Source of the DNA: Jiella soli
GTDB lineage: Bacteria; Pseudomonadota; Alphaproteobacteria; Rhizobiales; Rhizobiaceae
DNA: 64,000 nucleotides
Direction of reading: 5' to 3'
Assembly: GCF_020615385.1 (NCBI RefSeq)
Contig: NZ_JAJAVB010000022.1
Coordinates: 1-64,000 of the forward strand
The first letter of the stretch is position 1; each line of letters opens with the position of its first letter. The position numbers and the translations under genes are program-made. Positions 32,152-41,553 of the stretch are shown here, one piece after another. Under the pieces are notes generated by a model, which had not been told where the DNA came from, did not search any database, and was given only the letters and a program-made list of their open reading frames with translations.

Positions 32152-35085
32152 TCACCCAAGAATTTTTCTAACATTATGGTGGCCCGGCCTGGTGGGATTA
32201 GGATAATACTCGAACTTTTTTCTCGCGCCCTCGATGACGCCCGATACTTCCGATGGCGTCATGCCCGAAAGAGACATATAAACATCATTAACGATTCCCT
32301 CCATCCGGATGAACGCGAATCCGCGTTCTCCGTTTACCTTTACAATTGTTCCTTCGCCGATGTGCGTTTCCCCAGGATCTACAGACAGAACCTTGTCGAC
32401 CGCATAACCTCTGTCTTCCTCGATAACATTGCAGACTACGATATCGCCTTCAAATATTTCTCCATACCCAGCCTCTTTCAAACGATCACGATGGATGAAC
32501 ACCTTCCAGTCGTGATCCAGAGCCTTCAGGAAGCCGTACGTGGAGTTCCCATCGAAGCGCTCCACTACGCATCGAGCTGATTGCGCTCCAGATCCGAAGA
32601 TTCTACGGCGAAGGCCGGGAGTGTTTTTGGAGACAAGATCGAGAGCTTCTAGCAGCGAGTTCTGACCTCCTCGATCATCATCTACGGTCAAAGCCAAAAG
32701 TGACGCATCTCGTTCGATCAGGCGCGAGATAAATCGATAAACGATCTTGTTTCGCTTTGCCAAGGCAGAGTCGCTTCCGCGATAAATTCGACCAATCTCG
32801 TCAGCATCCGCCTTATCGTGCATCGCTGTTGTTAAAGCGAGCTGCTCGACAAAAATAGGAAAACGCGTAGCAAGGTTTAGGTGCGCGATACCTCGTTGAG
32901 TAATTGCGAATGACTGAGCGCCTATCAATTCACCCGTAGAGGTGTCGAACTTTTCAATGAGGCCGAACTCAGAAAGCCTTTTGATCGCGCTTGATGTACT
33001 AGCCTCAGAGGACCCTAGCGAATCAAAAAAGTCCACCATAGACTGAACGGTAAGGTGTCTATCTTCAATCTTTCGGCCTGTTAACATCTGCGTCTCTAAT
33101 AGACGCAGGATCCGGAGTTTTAGTAACGGGCTTTGGATCAAACCTGCGTCGGTCTCAAACAGATTGTATAGTTGAGGACAGTCTCCACTTTTAAAGCTTG
33201 AGTATTCTCCTTTAAGCAACGCCTCCAAGAACTGATTAAACGGAACCACGTCCGCCTGCCCAATTACGTAAGCCGAAACTAAACGCTCTAAGTCGAGCGC
33301 TGGCGACGTAATTACCCGTCTCGCAAGTTTAAGGGTGATACGGATGTTGTAATTGCTTAGCTCGCCGAGTGTCTGAGCGGTATACTCCTGATTCACGAAT
33401 ACATCATTTATTACCGCGGCGAACTTGTTAATATCATGTATCTGCAAGCGAATGCCGCGACTTAGATAAAATTCGCTTGTTCGCTTCTTGCCCTTTGATT
33501 TGTCCTCGCCAACAAGATACTCGATTCGCTTCCTAAATACCTCTCTTGGTGAGGGGGTGGGAAGGAAAAATGACCGACTACCATAAACGTTTACTATATC
33601 ATGCGAAGCGAGGCGCCATGCGGTCTTGTCGGTAATTGGAAACAATAGAAGTGCGTGCCGAATCGATCGCTTAAGCGACTGAACCAACTGGAACAGCAGT
33701 ATCTTCACCGCATCGTCATGATCATCAATGTTGTCCATCACGATAACGGGGAGCATTTTACGGTTCTTTACCAGGTCAAATAACAGACGTCTCAGATAAT
33801 CGTCTCTATTCTTCTCCACGTGCTCTTCTACAAACGCTTCAAACTCGATATCAAACTTGGTACGATTCGTCTTATACATCGTTCGCTTTGTGATGCGTTT
33901 GCGACGATCATACTCGCGGTAGAATAGTCCTTTCATTTTGGCGTAGTCTGGACCGTTTTCTTCGCCTTCTGGATTCAGATAGAAGTTGTCGTGTATGGAG
34001 GAAATAAGAAGCTCGATCGCTTCCTTGGTGCAGGTCTGTTGAGCTCCGGTGATATCGAGAAGATTCACGTTGAGGTGGGCACACCGAAGCCTGAGATCGT
34101 GCGGTAGGATCATCTTGAAAAAGCGATCTATGAACGTACTTTTCCCAGATCCATTCGGGCCGACAATAAAAACGGTTTCCCCATAATTGGCTTCAGCAGC
34201 GGCGCTTTTGACGACGGCGGTCAAATTATCTTCGATGTCACTTGATTTTATGTTGCCGAGTATTCGGTCGGTTAGTTTTTCAAGAGAAAACTCCGCGTAT
34301 CGGCTTTCCCGGCTCTCCACGAAGCAATGTAGGATTAGATCAGGATCGTCATCTCCTCTGATCTTATCGAAGAAGTGGTCGAGTATGCGTTCAATTTCGA
34401 AAGCGAAATCCGCCTTACCTGTTAGCTTGATCTCAACATCTGAGAGCGCAGTGTATTTAGCGCCGTCGATATGCGCGGCTTTGTTATGAATCTGATCGAA
34501 GCGAATTGCGTATGTACGTTCAATAACCTCGCGAGACGAAAGCAATTCGTAGAAAACATGAAAATCGTTCCGCACCGACTCTAGTGACGGAAAGACAAAT
34601 GTAGCGACCTTGCGATAAGATTGATTTGGAATGAAGGGCTTGAATATAATCCACACATTTCCGTCTGTGAGGACGGCAAAAGGGTAACCCTCGTCGAGGG
34701 CATATGATCGAACTTGCGAAATGCCCTCGTTGCATGCTTTGAGAGCGGGGTTGGACAATGCAACGTGCTTGAGCTTGTCCTTGTGCGCTGTATCGATGTT
34801 AAGAAGACCGAGATTTTTGGCCTCTAATACAAACGCGGCGTCGGATTTTTGCCCGATAACGTAATCGGAGTATCCGGAATCATGTTTACGCTCACAGTTG
34901 ATATCGTTTTCGTCCCAGCCTAAGACCTGCGTAAGGATTTTTGTGATTAGGCGAATCTTTGTATCTTCCTCCGAACTAAGACCAGTTATGAGATCATCGT
35001 AAGAGTAGATAATACTGGTTAGTCTTGCTAGAGCGCTATCGGATGGAGAAATATTCGTGTTAGAGGATTGGGAATCTATCGTCAT
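32152..35085 (-). CDS. HsdR-N nuclease / P-loop NTPase / cold-shock-domain fusion protein
   Basis: This 977-residue protein joins parts rarely seen together. Residues 38-145 match the HsdR N-terminal nuclease fold: Glu40, Asp74 in YSDYVIG and Glu88-x-Lys90. Residues 300-490 hold a P-loop NTPase with GPNGSGKST (from Gly309), Walker B VIVMDNID (Asp451) and a sensor-like FPITDKT. A winged-helix stretch with SSAIKRLSEFGLIEKF follows. The last 140 residues contain two cold-shock-like OB domains: TYGFLKALDHDWKVFIHRD with EGDIVVCNV, then GERGFAFIRMEGIVNDVYMS. The fold order resembles STAND/ORC-type switches. Nucleic-acid sensing by the OB domains and NTP-gated cleavage is a fair model, not shown. 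It is the first gene of the cargo operon. Confidence 0.8.
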   Translation of the reverse strand: MTIDSQSSNTNISPSDSALARLTSIIYSYDDLITGLSSEEDTKIRLITKILTQVLGWDENDINCERKHDSGYSDYVIGQKSDAAFVLEAKNLGLLNIDTAHKDKLKHVALSNPALKACNEGISQVRSYALDEGYPFAVLTDGNVWIIFKPFIPNQSYRKVATFVFPSLESVRNDFHVFYELLSSREVIERTYAIRFDQIHNKAAHIDGAKYTALSDVEIKLTGKADFAFEIERILDHFFDKIRGDDDPDLILHCFVESRESRYAEFSLEKLTDRILGNIKSSDIEDNLTAVVKSAAAEANYGETVFIVGPNGSGKSTFIDRFFKMILPHDLRLRCAHLNVNLLDITGAQQTCTKEAIELLISSIHDNFYLNPEGEENGPDYAKMKGLFYREYDRRKRITKRTMYKTNRTKFDIEFEAFVEEHVEKNRDDYLRRLLFDLVKNRKMLPVIVMDNIDDHDDAVKILLFQLVQSLKRSIRHALLLFPITDKTAWRLASHDIVNVYGSRSFFLPTPSPREVFRKRIEYLVGEDKSKGKKRTSEFYLSRGIRLQIHDINKFAAVINDVFVNQEYTAQTLGELSNYNIRITLKLARRVITSPALDLERLVSAYVIGQADVVPFNQFLEALLKGEYSSFKSGDCPQLYNLFETDAGLIQSPLLKLRILRLLETQMLTGRKIEDRHLTVQSMVDFFDSLGSSEASTSSAIKRLSEFGLIEKFDTSTGELIGAQSFAITQRGIAHLNLATRFPIFVEQLALTTAMHDKADADEIGRIYRGSDSALAKRNKIVYRFISRLIERDASLLALTVDDDRGGQNSLLEALDLVSKNTPGLRRRIFGSGAQSARCVVERFDGNSTYGFLKALDHDWKVFIHRDRLKEAGYGEIFEGDIVVCNVIEEDRGYAVDKVLSVDPGETHIGEGTIVKVNGERGFAFIRMEGIVNDVYMSLSGMTPSEVSGVIEGARKKFEYYPNPTRPGHHNVRKILG

Positions 35086-35147
35086 ATCAGCTCAGCTTTG
35101 AGTTTCGGTCGATATTGGGGCTTGATTGGCAATCTGTCATTGTGGCC

Positions 35148-35176
35148 ATTATGCCGGCTAACTGGGCTCAGCACAA
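35148..35176 (-). promoter_or_regulatory. Likely sigma-70 promoter of the cargo operon
   Basis: On the minus strand TTGTGC (35176-35171) and CATAAT (35153-35148) are spaced by 17 bases, about 60 bases before the start of the NTPase gene. The fit to the housekeeping consensus is moderate. Confidence 0.5.
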
Positions 35177-35257
35177 TTTTTTCGTCGTCCTAGGGGTATT
35201 GGCGAAACTGTCTAGGCGGGGCTCGGGGGATGCAACGGGGGGCCTGCCCCCCTTGCC

Positions 35258-35288
35258 AAGATGCGGGGTATTACCCCGCACATCTTGC
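35258..35288. other. Candidate origin of transfer (oriT) with nick-like site
   Basis: AAGATGCGGGGT and ACCCCGCACATCTT form a near-perfect inverted repeat broken only by a two-base bulge, directly followed by CATCTTGC, close to the YATCCTGY nick consensus of MOBP relaxases. A G/C-rich hairpin stands just upstream at 35236-35252. It lies at the edge of the AT-rich cargo rather than beside mobC, as if the cargo had been inserted between oriT and the mob genes. Confidence 0.45.
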
Positions 35289-35552
35289 GAATAGCGGTAT
35301 TGGCCGCCTGACACCAATCTCTCCATCCCGCTCCGCCATCTGCCGCCGCCTTCCGACCACTCCGCCGGGACGGGCTCTTTTTGTCTGGTCTCCCGACGTT
35401 TCGGCTGACGCCCACCCTACCCAAAGGCACCATTCCACCCGACAGGCCCGGACGGCGAAGCAGCCACTCTCTCAACCGCCGCTCGTCTTCTCCAGACTGA
35501 GCACAAGAATCCGGCAGCCCATCTTTAGGCTGCCGGACACACGGGCGTCGGA
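35289..35552. other. Gene-free stretch between oriT and DUF3768 gene
   Basis: No credible gene was seen; the open frames here are antisense-like. Together with 35086-35288 it makes a 467-base gap. The region is G+C-rich again and may hold further relaxosome binding sites or the end of the DUF3768 transcript. Confidence 0.4.
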
Positions 35553-35885
35553 TCAATATTCGGACGCCAGCATGATTGTCAGCACCCGGTTGGTGACGGC
35601 GGGATCAGCCACGTCCGGGCTGTGGCCTTCGAAGGCGGCGTCGTAATAGTCGATCTTCCAGAACACCTTGCCGGCGCCTTTCACGTCGAACGATCCGAAA
35701 TCGTGCTCGCCGTGCGGGTCATTCGCGGCCGAGAAGGTCGAGAAGCCCCGCACCCGGGCGAGGACGTCTCGCTGGACATCCGCAGAGAGTGCAGAGATGC
35801 CCGGTGTGACCAAGATCCGCCCGCCGATGAAGGCGGTGCGGAGCAGGTCGTTCAACGCCGCGATGCGGGTGGTACGGGGGCTCAC
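35553..35885 (-). CDS. DUF3768 family protein
   Basis: This 110-residue protein ends in the typical DUF3768 pattern: ANDPHGEHDFGSFD, FWKIDYYD and SPDVADPAVTNRVLTIMLASEY. The family is common on alphaproteobacterial plasmids and mobile islands; its role is unknown. The GTG at 35885 overlaps the stop of the upstream gene (GTGA), so the start is well set. Confidence 0.88.
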   Translation of the reverse strand: MSPRTTRIAALNDLLRTAFIGGRILVTPGISALSADVQRDVLARVRGFSTFSAANDPHGEHDFGSFDVKGAGKVFWKIDYYDAAFEGHSPDVADPAVTNRVLTIMLASEY

Positions 35886-36127
35886 CGCCGGCCCCCGTTG
35901 TCGCGGTCGTCCACCGGGACGAGGAAGATCACGCCCTTGCGCTGTGGCAGCTCGACTGGGATCAGGTCGAGGGTGAGGATCGCGCCGGCCTTGCCGTTCT
36001 TGCGGGGCCAGACGGCGCCGATCTCTTTGGGCCGGGTGAGGATGTCCTTTCCCTGCCGGTCCTGTCCAGTGATGCGGGCGAAGGTGACCCGGTAGAGGGG
36101 GCGTTCGGTTTGCTGTTGCGTGCTCAT
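35882..36127 (-). CDS. Small plasmid/island-associated protein
   Basis: This 81-residue protein has the pattern LYRVTFARITGQDRQGKDIL then AILTLDLIPVELPQRKGVIF, suggestive of a small beta-barrel. The ATG at 36127 has GGAGA about 9 bases upstream. It is coupled to the DUF3768 gene. I know this type only as a neighbour of DUF3768 in mobile DNA; no function is assigned. Confidence 0.7.
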   Translation of the reverse strand: MSTQQQTERPLYRVTFARITGQDRQGKDILTRPKEIGAVWPRKNGKAGAILTLDLIPVELPQRKGVIFLVPVDDRDNGGRR

Positions 36128-36509
36128 GATGTGTCTCCTTTTCGTTGCACGGGCTGGACCATCCAGCCGATGCGCGGGAGACACCGGACCGCGCGGCGCG
36201 GGTCATGGCCAACACGGGAGCCGGAGCGTCAGCGGAGGCGAATGGAGCGGGCCGGCCATTGACCCGCCAGCCGCCGCGAGGACGGTACAACGCGCATCAT
36301 CCCGGCTGGTGGACTGCCCGGGCAAAGGAGACGGGACGAAAGACCTGCAAGAGCTGCGAGCGCCCCTCGCCGCCGGCACCTCCGTCGCCGATAGTCCGCG
36401 ACGGCAGCGGTGCTGGTGGCGCCCGCGCCCCCAATTGCGCCGTAGGGCGTCAGCAGCAGCGCGGTGGCCAGCTGCCGATCCGTAGCGTGGCCTGAAGAGG
36501 CGAATTGCC
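36128..36509. other. Gene-free stretch before the toxin-antitoxin pair
   Basis: About 380 G+C-rich bases with several short open frames on both strands but no ribosome site or family match. Nothing convincing is seen besides the promoter at its right end. Confidence 0.4.
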
Positions 36510-36539
36510 TTGCAAGGAGTGTATCATTTCTGGTACAAT
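36510..36539 (+). promoter_or_regulatory. Promoter of the HigBA operon, probably leaderless
   Basis: TTGCAA (36510-36515) and TACAAT (36534-36539) are spaced by 18 bases. The expected transcription start falls at or next to the GTG at 36547, and no ribosome site stands before that GTG. A partial dyad (GTATCAT/GGTACAA) overlapping the promoter could bind the antitoxin. Confidence 0.55.
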
Positions 36540-36546
36540 TGACGGT

Positions 36547-36906
36547 GTGACAGACGCGCGCACCAAGAGACTGCCGGTTCGGTTCTTCGAGAATGAGCGG
36601 GGCGGCGCGCCGGTGCGGGACTGGCTCTTAAGCCTGTCGTCGGAAGATCGGCGCATTGTCGGGGCCGATATCCTGACCGCCGAAATGGGCTGGCCAATCG
36701 GCATGCCGCTCTGCCGGCCGATTTCAGGGCGCAAGGGCTTGTGGGAGATTCGGAGCAGCCTGCCGGGCGGCCGGATCGCGCGCGTGCTCTTCTGCGTGCA
36801 TGACGGGCACATGGCGCTGTTGCACGGCTTTGAGAAGAAGTCACAGAAGACGCCGGAGCGCGAATTGGAGCTGGCGGTCAAACGGATGAAAGGATTGATG
36901 CGATGA
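36547..36906 (+). CDS. higB: HigB-like toxin (phage-derived Gp49/RelE-type)
   Basis: This 119-residue protein matches the Gp49-like HigB toxins: FFENERGGAPVRDWL, a GMPLCRPISGRKGLWEIRSSL core and ARVLFCVHDGHMALLHGFEKKSQKTP. Such toxins cleave mRNA on the ribosome. It starts with GTG at 36547; an in-frame TTG at 36505 would lie upstream of the promoter. It overlaps the antitoxin gene, with toxin first as in other higBA operons. It probably stabilises the element. Confidence 0.88.
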   Translation: MTDARTKRLPVRFFENERGGAPVRDWLLSLSSEDRRIVGADILTAEMGWPIGMPLCRPISGRKGLWEIRSSLPGGRIARVLFCVHDGHMALLHGFEKKSQKTPERELELAVKRMKGLMR

Positions 36907-37196
36907 GCGACGACATGGAAAGAGGCCGGCTTGGCCAGAGCTTCGACAGCTTCCTGAAGGAGCAGGGCTTGCGCGAGGAGGTGACGGCGATTGCCTCGAA
37001 ACGGGTGATCGCCTGGCAGCTCCGCCAGATCATGGACGAGCAGAACATCACCAAGGTGGAGATGGCGCGGCGTCTTGAGACGAGCCGTGCCCAGCTCGAC
37101 CGCCTGCTCGATCCCGACAACGACTCTGTCACGCTCGGCACACTCACTCGCGCGGCGCAGGCGGTCGGCCGAACCCTCCGCATGGAGTTGGTGTAA
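36903..37196 (+). CDS. higA: HigA-like antitoxin, XRE family
   Basis: This 97-residue protein has a helix-turn-helix (ITKVEMARRLETSRAQLDRLL, residues 54-74) of the XRE type and a helical N-terminus that may wrap the toxin. Its ATG overlaps the toxin stop. It should neutralise HigB and repress the operon through the dyad at the promoter. Confidence 0.9.
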   Translation: MSDDMERGRLGQSFDSFLKEQGLREEVTAIASKRVIAWQLRQIMDEQNITKVEMARRLETSRAQLDRLLDPDNDSVTLGTLTRAAQAVGRTLRMELV

Positions 37197-37247
37197 CGCG
37201 CCCTGTCATCCGCTGGAGCGGCAGTTGAAGATTTAAGGACCCCGGCG

Positions 37248-37946
37248 CTACGAAACGCGCCCGAGAAGGATGGCGACCAGTTTGCTGATGATGGCTTGCC
37301 GGGTCTTGTAGTAGGGCCATGACTCGCCCGGTGTCCCGCCACTCTTCAGCGTTCGCGCCCAGATCGCGGCCTCGAAGGTGGCCCGCAAGAACGTGGCCTG
37401 TAAATTTGCGACACTTGCCTGCCGTGTCTCACGAAGCACCCGCTGTGCGACGTTGAAGGCTGTCGAATCGAGCAGGCTGCGTGCGACTTCAATCGGGCAG
37501 GCATAGCATTTCATGCGCATAATAATGGGAAAGTCACCCATCTCGCCCTTGTCGCCCCATTTGAGCACATGCGCTTCAACGACCCGGTACAGCTCATGCG
37601 ACCGGTTCAGCGCGTATTCCGCCGGGCAGTGAAGCAGGCAGAAATGCAGACGCGGCCAGAAGCCGGAGCCGGCAGACAAATCCTCGACCTCGAACAGGCG
37701 AACGAAGTCGCGGAGCTCCGGCGCCAGCTCGGAAGCGAGAGCCTGCCGCAAGAGCGGCTCTTCCCGAAGACGCCGGTTGATCACCGCGAACTGGCTGCGG
37801 ATGGTCCGGCGCGAGACACTGAGCCGCCGCGTGAGTTTGACGGTGTCATACGGGCGGAAATACGCCGTATAAATCGCGGTCGTCTGCTCTGGTGTGAGCT
37901 TCGACCATTTCCGCTGCGGGTTTCGGAGCTTGTAGCGTCGCGCCAT
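37248..37946 (-). CDS. Uncharacterised HTH protein with paired cysteines
   Basis: This 232-residue basic protein has a predicted helix-turn-helix near the N-terminus (TVKLTRRLSVSRRTIRSQF, about 35-53) and four cysteines in two pairs, Cys103-x3-Cys107 and Cys147-x2-Cys150, that could bind zinc or an iron-sulfur cluster. The ATG has a strong GGGAGGA site. No family is recognised. It lies between higA and the recombinase operon, opposite to both, and could be a regulator of the element. Confidence 0.7.
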   Translation of the reverse strand: MARRYKLRNPQRKWSKLTPEQTTAIYTAYFRPYDTVKLTRRLSVSRRTIRSQFAVINRRLREEPLLRQALASELAPELRDFVRLFEVEDLSAGSGFWPRLHFCLLHCPAEYALNRSHELYRVVEAHVLKWGDKGEMGDFPIIMRMKCYACPIEVARSLLDSTAFNVAQRVLRETRQASVANLQATFLRATFEAAIWARTLKSGGTPGESWPYYKTRQAIISKLVAILLGRVS

Positions 37947-38050
37947 GGGTCAGATCCTCCCACGCGAAGGCACATATGGCTGGGGCAATCTTCTTCCGGC
38001 CAAGTAAATGAGCGGTGACGGCCGAAACTGGCCGACCTAGCGTGTGTTAT

Positions 38051-38106
38051 TCCTACGTAGGATTAGGAACAAATTCCTTGATTGTTCACTAAATGTTCTC
38101 TATACT
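38051..38106 (+). promoter_or_regulatory. Promoter and palindrome upstream of the recombinase operon
   Basis: TTGATT (38078-38083) and TATACT (38101-38106) are spaced by 17 bases. Just upstream is the perfect 12-base palindrome TCCTACGTAGGA (38051-38062), a likely operator. It precedes the 100-residue protein and the recombinase, so it may control excision. Confidence 0.6.
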
Positions 38107-38146
38107 TGCCCGTCTGGCACGGCGCGAGCAGAAGGGAGGCAGGCCG

Positions 38147-38449
38147 ATGAGCGATAAGGATATCACGACGCGGCCGGACACCCCGCCCGGCCCGCCGGCC
38201 AGCTCCGCCGTGCCGGCGGCGCTGCCGCTGGAGGCCGGCGATTATCTGGCCGAGCTGGACGCGCTCGAAATAAGCGATGCGCAAAAGCGCGAGCTTTTGG
38301 AAATCCTCTGGTCGATCATGAGCGAGTTTGTGCGGATCGGCTTCGAGATGGATGTCTGCACGGCCGTGTTCGGCGATGATTTTTCGCTTTTCGCCGCCGA
38401 TAGCGCGGGCGTAGACTCGCCTTCCACCCCCAACACGGAGACGCAATAG
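38147..38449 (+). CDS. Small hypothetical protein before the recombinase
   Basis: This 100-residue acidic protein has a Pro/Ala-rich N-terminus and a helical segment ISDAQKRELLEILWSIMSEFVRIGFEM. The GGGAGG ribosome site stands before the ATG at 38147. It is 30 bases from the recombinase and is probably co-transcribed. Proteins of this size next to large serine recombinases can be directionality factors, but nothing in the sequence proves this. Confidence 0.7.
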   Translation: MSDKDITTRPDTPPGPPASSAVPAALPLEAGDYLAELDALEISDAQKRELLEILWSIMSEFVRIGFEMDVCTAVFGDDFSLFAADSAGVDSPSTPNTETQ

Positions 38450-38479
38450 ACGCCTACCCAAACAGATAAGGAGATTCCC

Positions 38480-40105
<1,626 letters not shown>

Positions 40106-40149
40106 CCGATCGCGCGCCGATCGGCAAGGAGGTCGCGCAGGTCTCATGC

Positions 40150-40185
40150 GGCAGAGGTCACGGGTTCGAATCCTGTCGGGTGCGC
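40150..40185 (+). repeat. Inverted 3' remnant of the tRNA-Arg gene
   Basis: These 36 bases match the 3' half of tRNA-Arg(CCG) with one mismatch (A to G in the T stem), but on the plus strand, opposite to the intact gene 90 bases away. Upstream bases do not complete a tRNA. It looks like an attachment-site scar from an earlier integration. Confidence 0.8.
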
Positions 40186-40251
40186 GAATGTGGCTCGCGC
40201 GTGCCGGCGCGGTAGCTCGAGGGTTATCGCAGGCAGGGCCGAAGCGGTTCG

Positions 40252-40965
40252 TCATGCCGGCCAGTAGACGCGCTTCATCGGCAGAAGTTGCTTGGTCGCC
40301 ATGTCGAGCTTGTCGTAGTTCTCGATCACCGACTCCACCAGTTCGTCGATCGTCATCAGGGCCAGCGGAATGTTGGCGCGTTCGGCCTCGTAATAGGCGT
40401 CCTTGGTGAAGCCGCCGGTCGAGACGTAGAGCCCCTTGTCCTGCGGATGCCGGCCGCCGAGGAAACTGCGGATCTCCTGCGATCCCATCGCCTCCTTGCG
40501 GTGCTTGACCTCGACCACGATGCGCGGGGCCTCGAAGCCGAAGCCATCCGGAGAGGCGACGATGTCCTTGCCGCGATCGGGCCCGGCCGCCGAGACGCGC
40601 GTCTTGTAGCCGAGCGCCCGCAAGAGCCCGGCGACGAGTTCCTGCATCTCGTCCCATCCGAGCGCGGAGACGCGATCCTTGGCAAACTCGGTCGCCTTCG
40701 ACTGGATGTCTGCGAAGACGTCCGCCGCGCTTTCACCGACCTCCCCTGTCCCGGCGGAGGATTCCTCGGCCGGCTGCTGCGAGGCGAGCGCCCGCTCGAC
40801 GTCCTCGGCAACCTCAGGCGGAAGCAGAAACAGGGTCGAGATGGCGCCGAGGCTGTTTCTGCTGGCAAGCGAGAGCAGATCGCGCAAGACCTCGCCGCGC
40901 CAGTTCACCGGGCGAATATTCGGATCGTCCGGGTCGACACGGTCGTCTCGCCGGTAAGGGCCGGC
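40252..40965 (-). pseudogene. Mrr-like restriction endonuclease, 5' truncated
   Basis: The frame encodes the C-terminal two thirds of an Mrr-type restriction protein: RNSLGAISTLFLL, a helical linker, and the nuclease core with ELVAGLLRALGY, GPDRGKDIVASPDGFG and IVVEVKHR (Asp and Glu-x-Lys of the PD-(D/E)xK site), then QEIRSFLGG. The N-terminal targeting domain is missing: upstream of GPYRRDDRV the frame becomes antisense to an HsdR remnant. The nuclease core is intact, so a short active protein is possible, but I treat it as a remnant. Confidence 0.7.
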
Positions 40966-40969
40966 TATG

Positions 40970-41420
40970 CGCGGGGCAGCCGGCCGGCGGACGGGCTCGC
41001 CTTCGACGCCTCGCAGCTTTCGCGCCGCGACGAGGCGATGCGCAAGGCCTTCGCCCATATCCAGGCGCAGCAGAAGGCCTTGGAGGAGAAGGACGGGGAG
41101 CTGAGACGATCGCGCGGGCGCGCGAGTCGAGCGAGGGCTTCGGCCGCTTCGTGCGCTCGCTCGTCGGCCTCGACCGGCAGGCGGTGAACGAGGCGTTCGG
41201 CGAGTTTCTCGCCGGTGGTGCTGCGAGCGCCGACCAGATCGAATTCGTCGGCCTCATCGTCGAGCATCTGACGGCACAGGGCGTGATGGATCCGGGCCTG
41301 CTCTACGAGAGCCCCTTCACCGACATCGCGCCGCAGGGGCCGGAGAACGTCTTCGACATGAAGCGGACCGACCGGCTGTTCGAGGTGATCGATGCGTTCA
41401 ACGCCAGCGCGGTGGCCTAA
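40970..41420 (+). pseudogene. HsdR (type I restriction R subunit) C-terminal remnant
   Basis: The plus strand encodes the end of an EcoEI-type HsdR protein: a helical spacer (SQLSRRDEAMRKAFAHIQAQ) in one frame, then, after a frameshift near 41105, RSLVGLDRQAVNEAFGEFL and LLYESPFTDIAPQGPENVFD in another. All helicase and nuclease domains are gone. It butts head-on against the truncated Mrr gene, so one rearrangement probably broke both. Confidence 0.85.
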
Positions 41421-41553
41421 GTCGGGCGCGTGCGGGAATGTACCGCACCGGATTTCCCGGAGATCTCATTTCCTGAGAGAATGGGGTCGCCTCGCCTTGT
41501 CACGACGCGCTGATCTGCTGATATATTCGGAGATTGAGCAGGATTGGAAATCG

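Larger units (their letters stand above)
30560..35210. mobile_element. AT-rich cargo insert carrying a two-gene module
   Basis: Base composition drops visibly from the 3' end of the coupling-protein gene and rises again just before the probable oriT. Both large genes inside are AT-rich in all codon positions, unlike everything else in the window. This suggests recent arrival from a lower-G+C source as a single block. No transposase or terminal repeat was seen. Confidence 0.7.

Noticed and set aside
40110-40187. A second full tRNA-Arg on the plus strand
   Set aside because: Only the 3' half matches; the loop that could read TCT lacks the invariant T33 and there is no matching acceptor 5' strand.
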